NCBI RefSeq assembly: GCF_001428245.1 | Contig: NZ_LMRV01000099.1 | Span: 864-64,863, forward strand | Origin: Paenibacillus sp. Soil522 | GTDB taxonomy: Bacteria > Bacillota > Bacilli > Paenibacillales > Paenibacillaceae | DNA length: 64,000 nucleotides | Direction: 5' to 3' | In this document: one piece after another, positions 15,855 to 26,055 of the stretch | Layout of the letters: each line of letters starts with the position of its first letter | Position numbering within the stretch: the stretch's first letter is position 1 | The notes under the pieces: generated by a model | Seen by the model: the letters and a program-made list of their open reading frames with translations, nothing else | The model's database searches: none | Told to the model about the DNA's origin: nothing | Program-made: the position numbers and the translations under genes

Positions 15855-18548
15855 ATGGCTGGATATACTCCAATGATTTTGCAATATCTCGCGATAAAAG
15901 AAGAAGCGAAGGACGCATTTTTATTTTTTCGATTAGGCGATTTTTATGAAATGTTTTTTGATGATGCGATAGCGGCTTCCCGTGAGCTGGAAATTACGTT
16001 GACCGGCAGGGAGGGCGGAGGCGAGCAAAAAATTCCAATGTGCGGGGTGCCGTATCATTCCGCTGAAAACTATATTAGCAGACTGGTGGATAAAGGGTAT
16101 AAAGTAGCGATTTGCGAGCAGGTTGAGGACCCGTCAGCTTCAAAGGGCGTCGTGCGCCGGGAAATCGTGCGCATTATTACGCCAGGTACGGTTATGGAAT
16201 CGAAGGCGCTGGAAGGCAAAGCTAATAACTTTATCGCGGCAATCGTTCGCGTAAGCGGAGTACTTGGGCTTTCCGCTTGCGATTTATCGACAGGCGAGCT
16301 TTATGTGACGTCGTTTCCTGAGCATATCGAAGCGTTGATTGATGAAATAAACGTCTATCAGCCCTCCGAGCTTGTGGGCGATGGCCAGCTGCTGGAACTC
16401 GTTCAAGCCGCGGCGGTTTGGAATAAGCAGCTGCTTCTCACGGCGCGCGAGCCGATGGCCGCAGACAAGCTGTCGGAGCAATTCGGGGAGAGCGAGCTTG
16501 CCAAAATAACGGGAGCACGGCTTCTTGCCGTTAGCGTCCTGACTGGATATTTGGAGGAAACGCAGAAGCGTTCCCTAGGGCATGTGCGCACGATAACAAG
16601 CTATGAGCCTAATCAGTATATGATTTTGGATCATTATACAAGAAGAAATCTGGAGCTTACCGAAACGGTTCGCGACCGCAACAAGAAGGGCTCGCTTTTA
16701 TGGCTGCTGGACCGCACGCAAACGTCGATGGGCGCGCGCTTGCTGCGCCGCTGGATTGATAAGCCGCTGCTAAGCAGCGCTGCTGTAGAAGCCCGCTTGG
16801 ATGCGGTCGAAACCTTATATCTTGATTTCATTTTAAGAGACGATATCCGTAAGGAGCTGCAGCCCATTTATGATCTCGAGAGGCTGGTCGGCAGAGTGGC
16901 CTTCGGCAGTGCGAACGGACGCGATCTGAATGCGCTCCGCAGCTCCCTTCGCCGAATTCCGCAGCTGACGGATCTGTGCGAGCAATCCGGCTCAGCGGTG
17001 CTGCAGGCGCTCGTTGTGGGAACAGACAAATGCTCTGATTTAGCTGACCTTATCGAAACTGTGCTTGTCGACGAGCCTCCGGTTACCATTCGGGAGGGCG
17101 GGCTTATCCGTCCGGGCTATGACGCGTACTTGGATCAATTGAGAGAAGCGAGCACGAACGGAAAGAAATGGCTGGCAGAGCTTGAGCGCCAAGAGCGCGA
17201 GGCTACCGGCATCAAAAATTTAAAAATTGGCTATAACCGAATTTTCGGCTACTATTTGGAGGTTTCCAAAGCGAATTTGTCCAGCTTGCCGGAAGGCAGA
17301 TACGAGCGCAAGCAGACGCTTGCTAATGCCGAGCGGTTCGTAACGCCGGAGCTGAAAGAGAAGGAAAGGCTGATTCTCGAGGCGGAGGACAAAATGGTCG
17401 ATTTGGAGCATGAGCTGTTTACCCGGCTCCGGGATCATTTGTCTCTTCACCTGCACCGGCTTCAGAAGGCAGCCGCAATCATCGCCGAGCTTGACGTGTA
17501 CCAATCGTTAGCGACGGTCAGCGCGGAGCGCCGTTTTTCCCGCCCGCAAATAACAGAAGGCTACGATTTGCACATTGCGGAAGGGAAGCATCCGGTCGTT
17601 GAAGCGATGATGGATGGAACGCCTTTTATTTCGAACGGCACGGGGCTTCACAAGGACAAGCAGTGGATGCTGCTTATTACAGGCCCGAATATGGCTGGCA
17701 AAAGCACGTACATGCGCCAAGTTGCGCTTATTTGCATTATGGCTCAAATGGGCTGCTTCGTCCCTGCCAAGTCGGCTGTTATTCCGCTTATCGACCGTAT
17801 TTTCACCCGGATAGGCGCAGCTGACGATCTCATAGGCGGTCAAAGCACGTTCATGGTGGAGATGAAAGATATTCAGCTGATGACAGAGAAGGCAACGGCT
17901 AACAGCCTCGTTATTATCGATGAGCTTGGCCGCGGCACTTCGACCGGCGAAGGAATGGCGATCGCGCAGGCGGTAATCGAGTATGTCCATCATCATATCG
18001 GCTGCAAAGCGCTCGTGTCGACGCATTTCCATGAGCTGGCTCATCTTGAGGATTCTTTGCCGTCGCTTACGAATGCACGTATGGCAGTCGAAGAAAGCGG
18101 CGATAATGTAACGTTTCTGCGAAAGCTCATTCCCGGCGCAGCGAGCACCAGCTACGGCATATATTGCGCTCAATTGGCCGGCCTGCCGCAGTCTATTATT
18201 GGCAGAGCCTACGAGCTGCTTGATGAGACGGCTGCCGTCAATCCTCCCAAGGCAGCAGCAGCTGCAGCGGCTAATGGCTCTCAGCGCTCTTATTCATATG
18301 CGCAGCAGCCTTCCTTGTTAACGGAGGAGAGGAAGGAAGCCGTGATGGCTGCGGAGCCGCGCGGGATCGTACAGCTTTCGATATTTGATGAGCCTGCCGC
18401 CGCTAAGGAAGCTGAGCCTGCACGCAGGAAATCAAATCCGAAGGCCGAGCAGCTCGCGGAGCAGCTGCGGAAGCTGGATTTGTTTAACTTAACGCCGATG
18501 CAAGCGATGCAATGGCTGAATGATATGAAGAGTAAATTGAACGACTAG
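15855..18548 (+). CDS. mutS: DNA mismatch repair protein MutS
   Basis: An 897-aa mismatch-recognition ATPase. The ATG at 15855 follows GAGGAGG; the earlier TTG at 15840 overlaps that site. The mismatch-binding motif is in FFRLGDFYEMFFDDA (residues ~28-42, Phe-x-Glu within FYE). Walker A GPNMAGKST at 610-618 and Walker B VIIDELGRGTSTGEG follow, with the STHFHELAHLE switch. The C-terminal ~60 residues after an Ala-rich linker include the ASxQ-type dimerisation tail. First gene of mutS-mutL, followed by mutL after 27 nt. Confidence 0.98.
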   Translation: MAGYTPMILQYLAIKEEAKDAFLFFRLGDFYEMFFDDAIAASRELEITLTGREGGGEQKIPMCGVPYHSAENYISRLVDKGYKVAICEQVEDPSASKGVVRREIVRIITPGTVMESKALEGKANNFIAAIVRVSGVLGLSACDLSTGELYVTSFPEHIEALIDEINVYQPSELVGDGQLLELVQAAAVWNKQLLLTAREPMAADKLSEQFGESELAKITGARLLAVSVLTGYLEETQKRSLGHVRTITSYEPNQYMILDHYTRRNLELTETVRDRNKKGSLLWLLDRTQTSMGARLLRRWIDKPLLSSAAVEARLDAVETLYLDFILRDDIRKELQPIYDLERLVGRVAFGSANGRDLNALRSSLRRIPQLTDLCEQSGSAVLQALVVGTDKCSDLADLIETVLVDEPPVTIREGGLIRPGYDAYLDQLREASTNGKKWLAELERQEREATGIKNLKIGYNRIFGYYLEVSKANLSSLPEGRYERKQTLANAERFVTPELKEKERLILEAEDKMVDLEHELFTRLRDHLSLHLHRLQKAAAIIAELDVYQSLATVSAERRFSRPQITEGYDLHIAEGKHPVVEAMMDGTPFISNGTGLHKDKQWMLLITGPNMAGKSTYMRQVALICIMAQMGCFVPAKSAVIPLIDRIFTRIGAADDLIGGQSTFMVEMKDIQLMTEKATANSLVIIDELGRGTSTGEGMAIAQAVIEYVHHHIGCKALVSTHFHELAHLEDSLPSLTNARMAVEESGDNVTFLRKLIPGAASTSYGIYCAQLAGLPQSIIGRAYELLDETAAVNPPKAAAAAAANGSQRSYSYAQQPSLLTEERKEAVMAAEPRGIVQLSIFDEPAAAKEAEPARRKSNPKAEQLAEQLRKLDLFNLTPMQAMQWLNDMKSKLND

Positions 18549-18575
18549 CCAAGCGGAAGGGGGAACGGTAACGTC

Positions 18576-20687
18576 ATGGGAAAAATCAAAGTGCTGGACG
18601 AGCAGCTTGCCAACCAAATAGCCGCAGGCGAAGTGGTCGAACGACCGGCATCGGTCGTAAAGGAGCTTGTCGAGAACGCGGTCGACGCTGGCAGCACAAC
18701 GGTTGATATTATGATTGAAGAAGGCGGTTTGTCGCTAATAAGAGTCATCGATAACGGCTACGGCATAGAGGCTTCTGACATCGTTACAGCGTTTCAGCGT
18801 CATGCGACGAGCAAAATATTGACGAGCAGCGATCTCTTTCGCATTGCGAGTCTAGGCTTTCGGGGGGAAGCGCTGCCGAGTATTGCCGCTGTTTCCCGGC
18901 TGCAGTGCATCTCATCGGAGACATCTACGGGACTTGCGCGCCGCATCGTTATTGAAGGCGGCAAGCTCACGATAGATGAACCGGCGAATGCGCCGCAAGG
19001 AACGGAAATGACCGTGCGTGATTTATTTTACAATACGCCCGCGCGTCTTAAATATATGAAGGCTATTCAAACCGAGCTTGGCCATATTTCTGATTATATT
19101 AACCGGATCGCGCTTGCTCACCCTGGCATTGCCTTTACATTCAAGCACAACGGAAACGTGCTGCTGCGTACGCTCGGGACTGGCGACAGGCTGCAGGTCA
19201 TTGCCGCTGTATATGGTTCTAATACGGCAAAAATTATGCTGCAAGTAGAAGCGGAAACCGCCGATTACGAGCTGCGCGGCTACATTTCGAAGCCTGAGCT
19301 GACACGGGCCAATCGGAACGGAATTACCGCGATCGTTAACGGACGCTACATACGCAGCCATACGATCAATCAATCGTTGCTGCAAGCGTACCACACGCTT
19401 CTTCCAATAAATCGTTTTCCGCTGGCGATATTGGAGCTCGGCATGCATCCAAGCTTGCTTGATGTCAACGTCCATCCGTCCAAGATGGAGGTCAGATTCA
19501 GCAAGGAGCCGGAGCTCCGCACCATGATTGAGGAAGCTGTAAAAGCTGTGCTCGGACGCCAGCGTCATATTCCGGGTCCGGAATCAAGCAGCAGGCTGGA
19601 GCGCTCCAAGCCATTGTTCGTACAGGATGCCATTTCGTTTCACCGTCCAGAGCCGGCAGCAGAGTCCTTCAAGCCGTATCAGCCGACAGAGACGAAAAAA
19701 GCGTCTGCAATCCCTTACAAGGCACCGGTCATTGATCGGGAGTTCGTTCCCCGGAATGCAGCAGAGAAGCTTTATGCGCCGCCAGTCCAGGATGCGGAAG
19801 CTCTCGCCGTTCGCGAGGTATCTGCGCCTTGGGAGCAAGCCGCATCAACCGTCACCGATGCGGTTAAACCAAATATAGATCAAAAGGCTGAACTGTTAAA
19901 ACAATCTCTGAAAACAGATACATCTGTTTGGATACAAGCTGATCCAGAAGCAGAGCAGGCTGAATATCAGAATGAGCCATTTGAAGCGCTGCCGCAAGCT
20001 CCGGAAAGTGCTGCCGGTGATACCGGCACATTTGAACCGGCTGCTGCAGGAGCTCCGGAAGCTCGGCTGCCGGCTGATGATGACGCTGCGGAGCAGCCTT
20101 CGTTTCCTGAACTGTACTGGATCGGTCAGCACCATGGCACCTATATCGTTGCGCAGTCTCAGGATGGTCTCTATCTGATCGATCAGCATGCGGCGCATGA
20201 GCGCATTAATTATGAATATTATTTTCACAAATTCGGCAATCCTGAAGCGGCCAGCCAGCAATTGCTCGTTCCGCTGACGCTTGAATTTACGACGGGAGAG
20301 GCCTCTCAGCTGCGGGACCTTATTCCTATGTTTGCACAAGCGGGGGTCGAGCTGGAGCCATTCGGCGCGCAGACGTTTCTCGTCCGTTCATACCCCGAAT
20401 GGATGCCGCAGGGCGAGGAGCAGTCTTTGCTTGAGGAGATGGCGGAGCTGCTCATTACCGAGCGGAAATCCATTGATATCGGCAAGCTGCGGGAGAAAGC
20501 GGCCATCATGTGCGCATGCAAAGCATCGATCAAGGCGAATGACCGGATGAACCGCGAGGAAGGCGAGACCTTGCTTGCCAGGCTTGCGAATTGCAAGCAG
20601 CCGTACACCTGCCCGCATGGCCGTCCTATCATTGTGCATCTATCGACCTACCAGCTGGAAAAAATGTTTAAACGGGTGATGTCGTGA
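18576..20687 (+). CDS. mutL: DNA mismatch repair endonuclease MutL
   Basis: A 703-aa GHKL ATPase. The N-terminal region has the ELVENAVDAG, DNGYGI and GFRGEAL ATP-binding motifs. A long Pro/Glu/Ala-rich linker (~345-510) separates it from the C-terminal dimerisation/nuclease domain. That domain has the endonuclease motif DQHAAHERINYEY, plus ACKASIKAND and CPHGRP, which are zinc/metal ligands of nicking-type MutL. It therefore belongs to the MutH-independent system. It overlaps the next gene by 4 nt. Confidence 0.98.
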   Translation: MGKIKVLDEQLANQIAAGEVVERPASVVKELVENAVDAGSTTVDIMIEEGGLSLIRVIDNGYGIEASDIVTAFQRHATSKILTSSDLFRIASLGFRGEALPSIAAVSRLQCISSETSTGLARRIVIEGGKLTIDEPANAPQGTEMTVRDLFYNTPARLKYMKAIQTELGHISDYINRIALAHPGIAFTFKHNGNVLLRTLGTGDRLQVIAAVYGSNTAKIMLQVEAETADYELRGYISKPELTRANRNGITAIVNGRYIRSHTINQSLLQAYHTLLPINRFPLAILELGMHPSLLDVNVHPSKMEVRFSKEPELRTMIEEAVKAVLGRQRHIPGPESSSRLERSKPLFVQDAISFHRPEPAAESFKPYQPTETKKASAIPYKAPVIDREFVPRNAAEKLYAPPVQDAEALAVREVSAPWEQAASTVTDAVKPNIDQKAELLKQSLKTDTSVWIQADPEAEQAEYQNEPFEALPQAPESAAGDTGTFEPAAAGAPEARLPADDDAAEQPSFPELYWIGQHHGTYIVAQSQDGLYLIDQHAAHERINYEYYFHKFGNPEAASQQLLVPLTLEFTTGEASQLRDLIPMFAQAGVELEPFGAQTFLVRSYPEWMPQGEEQSLLEEMAELLITERKSIDIGKLREKAAIMCACKASIKANDRMNREEGETLLARLANCKQPYTCPHGRPIIVHLSTYQLEKMFKRVMS

Positions 20688-21460
20688 TCGTCACAACGAC
20701 GGCTAAGCCGTCTGCACGCGCATTAGAGCAAGCCGGACGGCTGTCAGCTGAGCTTTCAGCTGCGCTTAAAACACGCGGTAATTTAACTGTCAATAAGCTG
20801 ATGACACTAAGCCGGGATAAGCGATTAATCGTAGTGACCGAGGAAGAGGTCCGCTATTATGACGGACAATCAGATACACCGCTTTATTTTCACCCCAGCA
20901 TGGCGTTCGTTCGAGTGAAGCGTTTGCGCCGCGGCGAAACGGATCCGCTCATTCAGCTTTCCGGCTGCAAAGAGGGGGATCGGATTATCGACTGCACAGC
21001 GGGTCTGGCTTCGGATTCGCTCGTATTCTCTTATGCCGCTGGACCTACGGGCGCCGTCACGGCAATCGAAAGCGAGCCCGTGCTGTGCGCGCTCGTTCGC
21101 GAGGGTTTGGCAGGCTATCAGACAAGCCTTCCGGATGTGAATGAAGCGATGAGGCGCATTGAGATGAAATGTGTCCATCATATGGAATATTTGACGGGAT
21201 TGCCTGATAAAAGTGTCGATATCGTTTATTTCGACCCGATGTTCAGGCAGCCGATAAACGAGTCGAGCTCGATGGAGCCGCTTCGTTCAATCGCCAATAT
21301 GGACGCTTTATCCGGCGAGGTTATCGAACAGGCGAAGCGGGTTGCCCGCAAAAGCGTAGTTCTTAAGGAGCATCAAGCTAGCGGAGAGTTTGCGAGACTT
21401 GGCTTCGAGCGCCGGCATGTGAATACTTCGAAAATCGCATATGGAGTGATACAGCTTTGA
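20684..21460 (+). CDS. Class I SAM-dependent methyltransferase (RsmJ-like)
   Basis: A 258-aa protein with GTG start in a 4-nt overlap with mutL. IIDCTAGLASDSLVF is the SAM-binding motif I, AIESEP motif II and VDIVYFDPMFRQP the DPMF catalytic motif, as in N6/N2-type methyltransferases. The overall pattern resembles RsmJ (16S rRNA m2G1516) proteins, though the true target is not established for the Bacillota version. It bridges mutL and miaA with 4-nt overlaps on both sides, so it is part of the mutSL-miaA operon. Confidence 0.78.
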   Translation: MIVTTTAKPSARALEQAGRLSAELSAALKTRGNLTVNKLMTLSRDKRLIVVTEEEVRYYDGQSDTPLYFHPSMAFVRVKRLRRGETDPLIQLSGCKEGDRIIDCTAGLASDSLVFSYAAGPTGAVTAIESEPVLCALVREGLAGYQTSLPDVNEAMRRIEMKCVHHMEYLTGLPDKSVDIVYFDPMFRQPINESSSMEPLRSIANMDALSGEVIEQAKRVARKSVVLKEHQASGEFARLGFERRHVNTSKIAYGVIQL

Positions 21461-22449
21461 GTGAAGAAATAAACGGTACGCAGCCAGTCAATGAAAGGCA
21501 AAATTTGAAGAAGCAGCCGCTTCTCGTTCTCATCGGCCCGACAGCGGTAGGCAAGACGCGCATGAGCCTCGATATAGCTAAAGCCTGGAATGCCGAAATC
21601 ATTTCCGGGGATTCGATGCAGGTTTATCGCGGGATGGATATCGGGACGGCCAAAATCCCGTTAGAAGAGCGTGAAGGCATTCCGCATCATCTTATCGACA
21701 TTTGCAATCCGGATGAAGCTTATTCCGCCGCTGATTTCCAAGCAGGCGCGGCACTTGCCATCGAGCAAATCGCTGAAAGGGGAAAGCTGCCTTTTATCGT
21801 TGGAGGAACAGGCCTGTATGTAGAGTCGGTATGTTACCAATTTCAGTTTGCGGATATCGGTTCCGACGAGGCTTTCCGGCAGGAGCAAGAGCGCTTTGCG
21901 GCTGAAAACGGCGCAGAGGCTCTGCATGAGCGGTTAGCTGTGATTGACCCTCCGGCAGGAGAGCGGCTGCACCCGAATGATCTTAGGCGCGTTATTCGGG
22001 CGCTTGAGGTTTATCATCTGACGGGTCAGACTTTTTCCGAGCAGCAAGCAGGCCAAACGAAGGAGTCGCCATACGAGCTTTGCATGATCGGTTTGACTAT
22101 GGACCGTGCGGAGTTGTATCGTAGAATAGAGCAGCGGGTAGATTTGATGATGGAGCAAGGGCTAGTAGAAGAGGTGAGGCAGTTACTGGAAAGAGATTTG
22201 CCGCCTGCCGCTGTTGCGATGCAGGGTCTTGGCTACAAGGAGATTGCGGATTATTTGCGTGGAAATTGCTCGCTGGAAGCAGCGGTTGAGCGGCTCAAGC
22301 GGGATACACGAAGGTTTGCCAAACGACAGCTCTCATGGTTTCGCCATATGAAAGACATTCATTGGATCGACATGGGGGAAAATTTTCACAACAATTTGCA
22401 AACCGTTCATGGTATACTAGCAGGAAAGTTTCAAGTTAATCTTGAATAA
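21457..22449 (+). CDS. miaA: tRNA dimethylallyltransferase MiaA
   Basis: A 330-aa enzyme adding dimethylallyl from DMAPP to A37 of tRNAs reading UNN codons. P-loop GPTAVGKT at 27-34, then ISGDSMQVYRGMDIGTAK, the PHHLID motif, and VGGTGLY. The C-terminal RDTRRFAKRQLSWFR is conserved. The TTG start overlaps the preceding stop (TTGA), with GGAGTG upstream. Its last codons hold the likely hfq promoter. Confidence 0.96.
   Translation: MSEEINGTQPVNERQNLKKQPLLVLIGPTAVGKTRMSLDIAKAWNAEIISGDSMQVYRGMDIGTAKIPLEEREGIPHHLIDICNPDEAYSAADFQAGAALAIEQIAERGKLPFIVGGTGLYVESVCYQFQFADIGSDEAFRQEQERFAAENGAEALHERLAVIDPPAGERLHPNDLRRVIRALEVYHLTGQTFSEQQAGQTKESPYELCMIGLTMDRAELYRRIEQRVDLMMEQGLVEEVRQLLERDLPPAAVAMQGLGYKEIADYLRGNCSLEAAVERLKRDTRRFAKRQLSWFRHMKDIHWIDMGENFHNNLQTVHGILAGKFQVNLE
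22410..22418 (+). promoter_or_regulatory. Extended -10 promoter for hfq
   Basis: TGGTATACT (TG-N-TATACT) lies within the 3' end of miaA, about 70 nt before the hfq start. Motif-based, no strong -35. Confidence 0.45.
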
Positions 22450-22487
22450 ACTTCTAATCAATCTTTTTAAGACGGGGGTAACGTCCA

Positions 22488-22733
22488 ATGAACAAATCGA
22501 TCAATATTCAAGATACGTTCCTAAATCAACTTCGCAAAGACAACATACCGGTTACGGTTTTCTTAATGAATGGCTTCCAAATTCGGGGCGTTATTAAAGC
22601 GTTCGACAATTTCACGATTATCATCGACAGCGAAGGCCGCCAACAAATGGTATATAAACATGCTATTTCGACGTTTACCCCGCAGCGGAATGTTTCTCTT
22701 ATGCAGCAGGATCATACCGGTTCCGATTCATAG
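22488..22733 (+). CDS. hfq: RNA chaperone Hfq
   Basis: An 81-aa Sm-like protein: INIQDTFLNQLRKDNIPVTVFLMNGFQIRGVIKAFDN carries Sm1 (with the NIQD and FLMNG elements), and MVYKHAISTF is the Sm2 YKH motif that binds U-rich RNA. It forms a hexamer and assists small RNA/mRNA pairing; in Bacillota its role is modest. The gene order miaA-hfq is widespread. Terminator at 22794. Confidence 0.98.
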   Translation: MNKSINIQDTFLNQLRKDNIPVTVFLMNGFQIRGVIKAFDNFTIIIDSEGRQQMVYKHAISTFTPQRNVSLMQQDHTGSDS

Positions 22734-22793
22734 GTTAAAGCAATTAGTGAAACTTTCTAATATCGTGTATCGTTTAACTAGATAGCGGCATGC

Positions 22794-22828
22794 AAGAGCA
22801 ACCCGCTCAAAGCTGGGTTGCTCTTTTC
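22794..22828 (+). terminator. Terminator of the mutSL-miaA-hfq unit
   Basis: Perfect 11-bp stem AAGAGCAACCC / GGGTTGCTCTT with a 10-nt loop and following T-rich tail. Confidence 0.9.
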
Positions 22829-22884
22829 ATTTCGTGGTAAAGATAGATTAAACGGACTATGGAACAACAGGAGGGGAGTCGGCT

Positions 22885-25368
22885 ATGGCTGAACGACCGC
22901 GCAGCAAGACTGCACCGAAACAGAAGAGGAATAAGAAAATATCGGGCCGTAAATGGTTTTATGGATTATTCTTTACTGCGGTAATCGCAATCATTTGCGG
23001 CATTATCGGGTACTTGCTTATTATTTTAAACGGTGAGCGGGTTTTGACCGAAAATGCCAATAAGCTTAATCTCGGCGAAGCGTCAATTATTTACGATGCA
23101 AACGAAAATGAAATTTCAAGATTGTACGATCCGAATGAAAATCGCGAGATTGCTGAATTTTCAGAAATTCCTAAACAATTGCTGAATGCGATCGTTGCAA
23201 CGGAAGACCAACGATTTTATGAGCATGCCGGCATCGATTTCTTTGCTATCGGGCGGGCTGTCGTGAAGGACGTTGTTGCGCGCAGCGCTGTAGAGGGTGC
23301 CAGCACCATTACACAGCAGCTTGCCAAGAACGTGTTTCTGACCGCGGACAAAACATTTTTCCGCAAAGCGACTGAAGCGTCAATCGCTGTCGCGCTTGAG
23401 CATCAAATGTCAAAGCAGCAAATATTGACGATGTATTTGAACCGGATATTTTTTGGCAAGAGGGTACATGGAGTCAAGGAAGCGGCAAAATATTATTTTG
23501 ACACCGACCTTGATAAGCTGGAGCTTTGGCAGATTGCGACGATTGCCGCTATGCCGAAGGCGCCTAACCGCTACAACCCAATCAACCATCCAGAGGATTC
23601 GATGAATCGGAGAGCGGTCGTATTGAAGCTGATGTACGATCAAGGCTACATTACTGCTGAAGAGATGGAGAAAGCGAAGGCGGTTGTGTACGAGATTCCA
23701 AAAAATCATGAGGAAAAAAGTACGGATAAGTACCCGGCATTCGTCGATTATGTGATTGAAGAGGCGATGGAGGTGACGAACTTGTCCGAGGAAGAGCTTC
23801 GGATTGGCGGCTACCGCATTTACACCTCGCTTAACCAGCAGGCGCAAAATGCGCTGGATACGCAGTTTAACGACGATGATAACTTTGAGAACAGCAAGGA
23901 TGATCAGCAGGTGCAGGGTGCGATGGTTATTATCGACCACCGCGACGGCACCATCCAAGCTTTATCGGGCGGCCGGGATTACGTGAAGAAGGGACTCAAT
24001 CGCGTCGAGGTTCCCCGTCAGCCTGGTTCAGCGTTTAAGCCGATTATCTCTTATGGACCGGCACTTGAGTCGGGGAAGTACTTCCCGTGGACTGTTCTTG
24101 CCAATGACAAGAGATGCTACGGAAATTATTGCCCGACCGATAGATGGGGAGCGAACCCGGTTACGATGCAGCAAGCGATCAAGGATTCGCGTAACCTGGC
24201 GTCCGTGTGGATGCTGAATCAGATCGGATTGAAGCAGGGCTTTGCTTTTGCAAGCAAGCTTGGTTTCGAATTAGATGAGGAAGACCGTAACTTAACGGCT
24301 GCACTTGGCGGTTTGACGACGGGTACTACTCCCATGCAAATGGCAACCGCGTTCAGCGTGTTCGCTAATGGAGGGAAGTCTGTTGATACGCATTCGATCC
24401 TCAAGATCGAAGGAAAAAACAACTATACGTTTACCTACAAAGCCCCTGCTTCCAAGCAGCTGATGTCCCCGGAAACTGCTTATTATTTGACGGAGATGAT
24501 GCAAACGGTCGTTCAGAAGGGCGGCACGGGTTCGAGAGCTGCTATCAATCGTCGGCTTGCGGGGAAAACGGGGACTACGCAGCATGGTATTCCTAATTAC
24601 AAGGGCTCCGGCATTCGCGATGCATGGTTCGTCGGCTATACGCCGGAGTGGACAGCATCCGTATGGATGGGATACGATAAGACTGATAAGGACCACATCC
24701 TAAAGACAGGCAGCAGTCAAGCAGCTGCCATGTTCTCGAAGGTAATGAGGTCCGCGATGAAAAATGTGCCTCAGTCAAGCTTTAATAAACCGCAAGGCAT
24801 TAAAGAAAATAAGCCGCCGGCAGCAATAACCAATTTTAATGCGATATTTATACCGGAAGAGATGAAGGTCCAATTGTCTTGGGATCCGTATCAGGACGGC
24901 GAGGTCACTTATCAAGTTTACCGCAAGGAAGCTTCGGAAAGTGAATTTATTCGTTTCGTAGATTCGCTCACATCGACTGGGGTAGATGATATGAGCGCAT
25001 TCCCGGGTATGACCTATGAATATTATGTCGTGGCATATGACGCAGAGAATGATCTGGAAAGCACACCTTCCCAGAAAATTACGGTCGTTATTCCGGAAAC
25101 GGAAATTATTCCGGATATTCCGATGGAGCCTGATCCACTCGATCCTAACGGCGGTGAAATTTCACCGCCGCTGGAAGGGGATGGCGGAGAAGCAACGCCT
25201 GAGCCAACTGGCGATATGGAGCTTCCCGAAGTGACGCTGGAACCCGGAGCCGATACGGGCGAATCTGATGTTACGCCAGTCCCTGGCGACAGCCCGGGTA
25301 ACGGAAACAGCACGAATGCTTTAGAAAACTCTGAAACCGGCGGCAATAAGCAAGGAACGGGTGGTTAG
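22885..25368 (+). CDS. Class A penicillin-binding protein (PBP1A/PonA type)
   Basis: An 827-aa bifunctional cell-wall synthase. A basic head and one TM helix (~25-50) precede the GT51 transglycosylase with ATEDQRFYEHAGID (Glu107) and EGASTITQQLAKN. The transpeptidase has PGSAFKP (SxxK Ser nucleophile), SRN and KTGTT. A fibronectin-III-like domain (PPAAITNF ... YVVAYDAE, ~635-730) and a ~90-residue Pro/Glu/Gly/Thr-rich acidic tail follow, as in some Bacillales PBP1. Extracytoplasmic. GGAGGGG site before ATG. A lipoprotein PPIase gene follows after 2 nt. Confidence 0.93.
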   Translation: MAERPRSKTAPKQKRNKKISGRKWFYGLFFTAVIAIICGIIGYLLIILNGERVLTENANKLNLGEASIIYDANENEISRLYDPNENREIAEFSEIPKQLLNAIVATEDQRFYEHAGIDFFAIGRAVVKDVVARSAVEGASTITQQLAKNVFLTADKTFFRKATEASIAVALEHQMSKQQILTMYLNRIFFGKRVHGVKEAAKYYFDTDLDKLELWQIATIAAMPKAPNRYNPINHPEDSMNRRAVVLKLMYDQGYITAEEMEKAKAVVYEIPKNHEEKSTDKYPAFVDYVIEEAMEVTNLSEEELRIGGYRIYTSLNQQAQNALDTQFNDDDNFENSKDDQQVQGAMVIIDHRDGTIQALSGGRDYVKKGLNRVEVPRQPGSAFKPIISYGPALESGKYFPWTVLANDKRCYGNYCPTDRWGANPVTMQQAIKDSRNLASVWMLNQIGLKQGFAFASKLGFELDEEDRNLTAALGGLTTGTTPMQMATAFSVFANGGKSVDTHSILKIEGKNNYTFTYKAPASKQLMSPETAYYLTEMMQTVVQKGGTGSRAAINRRLAGKTGTTQHGIPNYKGSGIRDAWFVGYTPEWTASVWMGYDKTDKDHILKTGSSQAAAMFSKVMRSAMKNVPQSSFNKPQGIKENKPPAAITNFNAIFIPEEMKVQLSWDPYQDGEVTYQVYRKEASESEFIRFVDSLTSTGVDDMSAFPGMTYEYYVVAYDAENDLESTPSQKITVVIPETEIIPDIPMEPDPLDPNGGEISPPLEGDGGEATPEPTGDMELPEVTLEPGADTGESDVTPVPGDSPGNGNSTNALENSETGGNKQGTGG

Positions 25369-25370
25369 TA

Positions 25371-26015
25371 ATGGCGAAAAGACAGAAAGCGCGATTCCTT
25401 TATTTAATCACTCTTGCCGCAGTAGTTTTGCTGATTGCAGGCTGCGGCAAGGGCGGTTCAGGACTAATAAGCGGGAATAGTGCAGAAACTTCAGCCAAGA
25501 TGAGCTGGGATAAGATGCCTGAGATGCAGATTGATCTCGATAAATCGTATTTAGCGAAGTTTCATACTACTAAAGGCGAGTTTACAGTCAAGCTGTTCAC
25601 GGATGAAGCGCCGGTAACGGTAAACAATTTCGTCTTTCTGGCACGTGAAGGCTTCTATGAAGGATTATCCTTTCACCGCATTATCGAATCCTTTATGATT
25701 CAAAGCGGGGATCCAAAAGGGGACAGCACAGGCACGCCAGGCTATTCGATACCAGATGAGCTTAGTACGGAAATGAAATACGAAGAAGGCATTGTAGCTA
25801 TGGCAAACGCCAGCAAGCCGAATTCAGGAGGAAGCCAGTTTTTTATTTGCACGGGACCAGATGCGGCGAATTTAAACCGGGAGCCCAATTATACGATTTT
25901 TGGCAGGGTGGAGAGCGGCATGGACATCGTCCAGGCGATTTCCAAAACACCATTGAAAAACAACCTGCCAACTGAAAAGATCATCATCGAAAAGATTGAT
26001 ATTATCGAGCATTAA
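25371..26015 (+). CDS. Cyclophilin-type peptidyl-prolyl isomerase lipoprotein
   Basis: A 214-aa lipoprotein with lipobox LIAGC (Cys25). The cyclophilin domain shows FTVKLFTDEAPVTVNNFV, FHRIIESFMIQSGDP (catalytic Arg region), MANASKPNSGGSQFFI and NYTIFGRV. It should catalyse proline isomerisation of exported proteins at the outer face of the membrane. It starts immediately after the PBP stop (TAGTAATG), so it is translationally coupled. Partner relation with the PBP is inference from this coupling. Confidence 0.93.
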   Translation: MAKRQKARFLYLITLAAVVLLIAGCGKGGSGLISGNSAETSAKMSWDKMPEMQIDLDKSYLAKFHTTKGEFTVKLFTDEAPVTVNNFVFLAREGFYEGLSFHRIIESFMIQSGDPKGDSTGTPGYSIPDELSTEMKYEEGIVAMANASKPNSGGSQFFICTGPDAANLNREPNYTIFGRVESGMDIVQAISKTPLKNNLPTEKIIIEKIDIIEH

Positions 26016-26022
26016 ACGATGA

Positions 26023-26055
26023 ATACCGCCCTCATTTGGGCGGTATATTTTATTT
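26023..26055 (+). terminator. Terminator of the PBP-PPIase operon
   Basis: ATACCGCCC-tcattt-GGGCGGTAT hairpin followed by a T-rich stretch. Confidence 0.9.

Noticed and set aside
17508..18173. 221-codon minus-strand frame within mutS
   Set aside because: Shadow of the mutS coding frame, including the Walker region; no independent signals.
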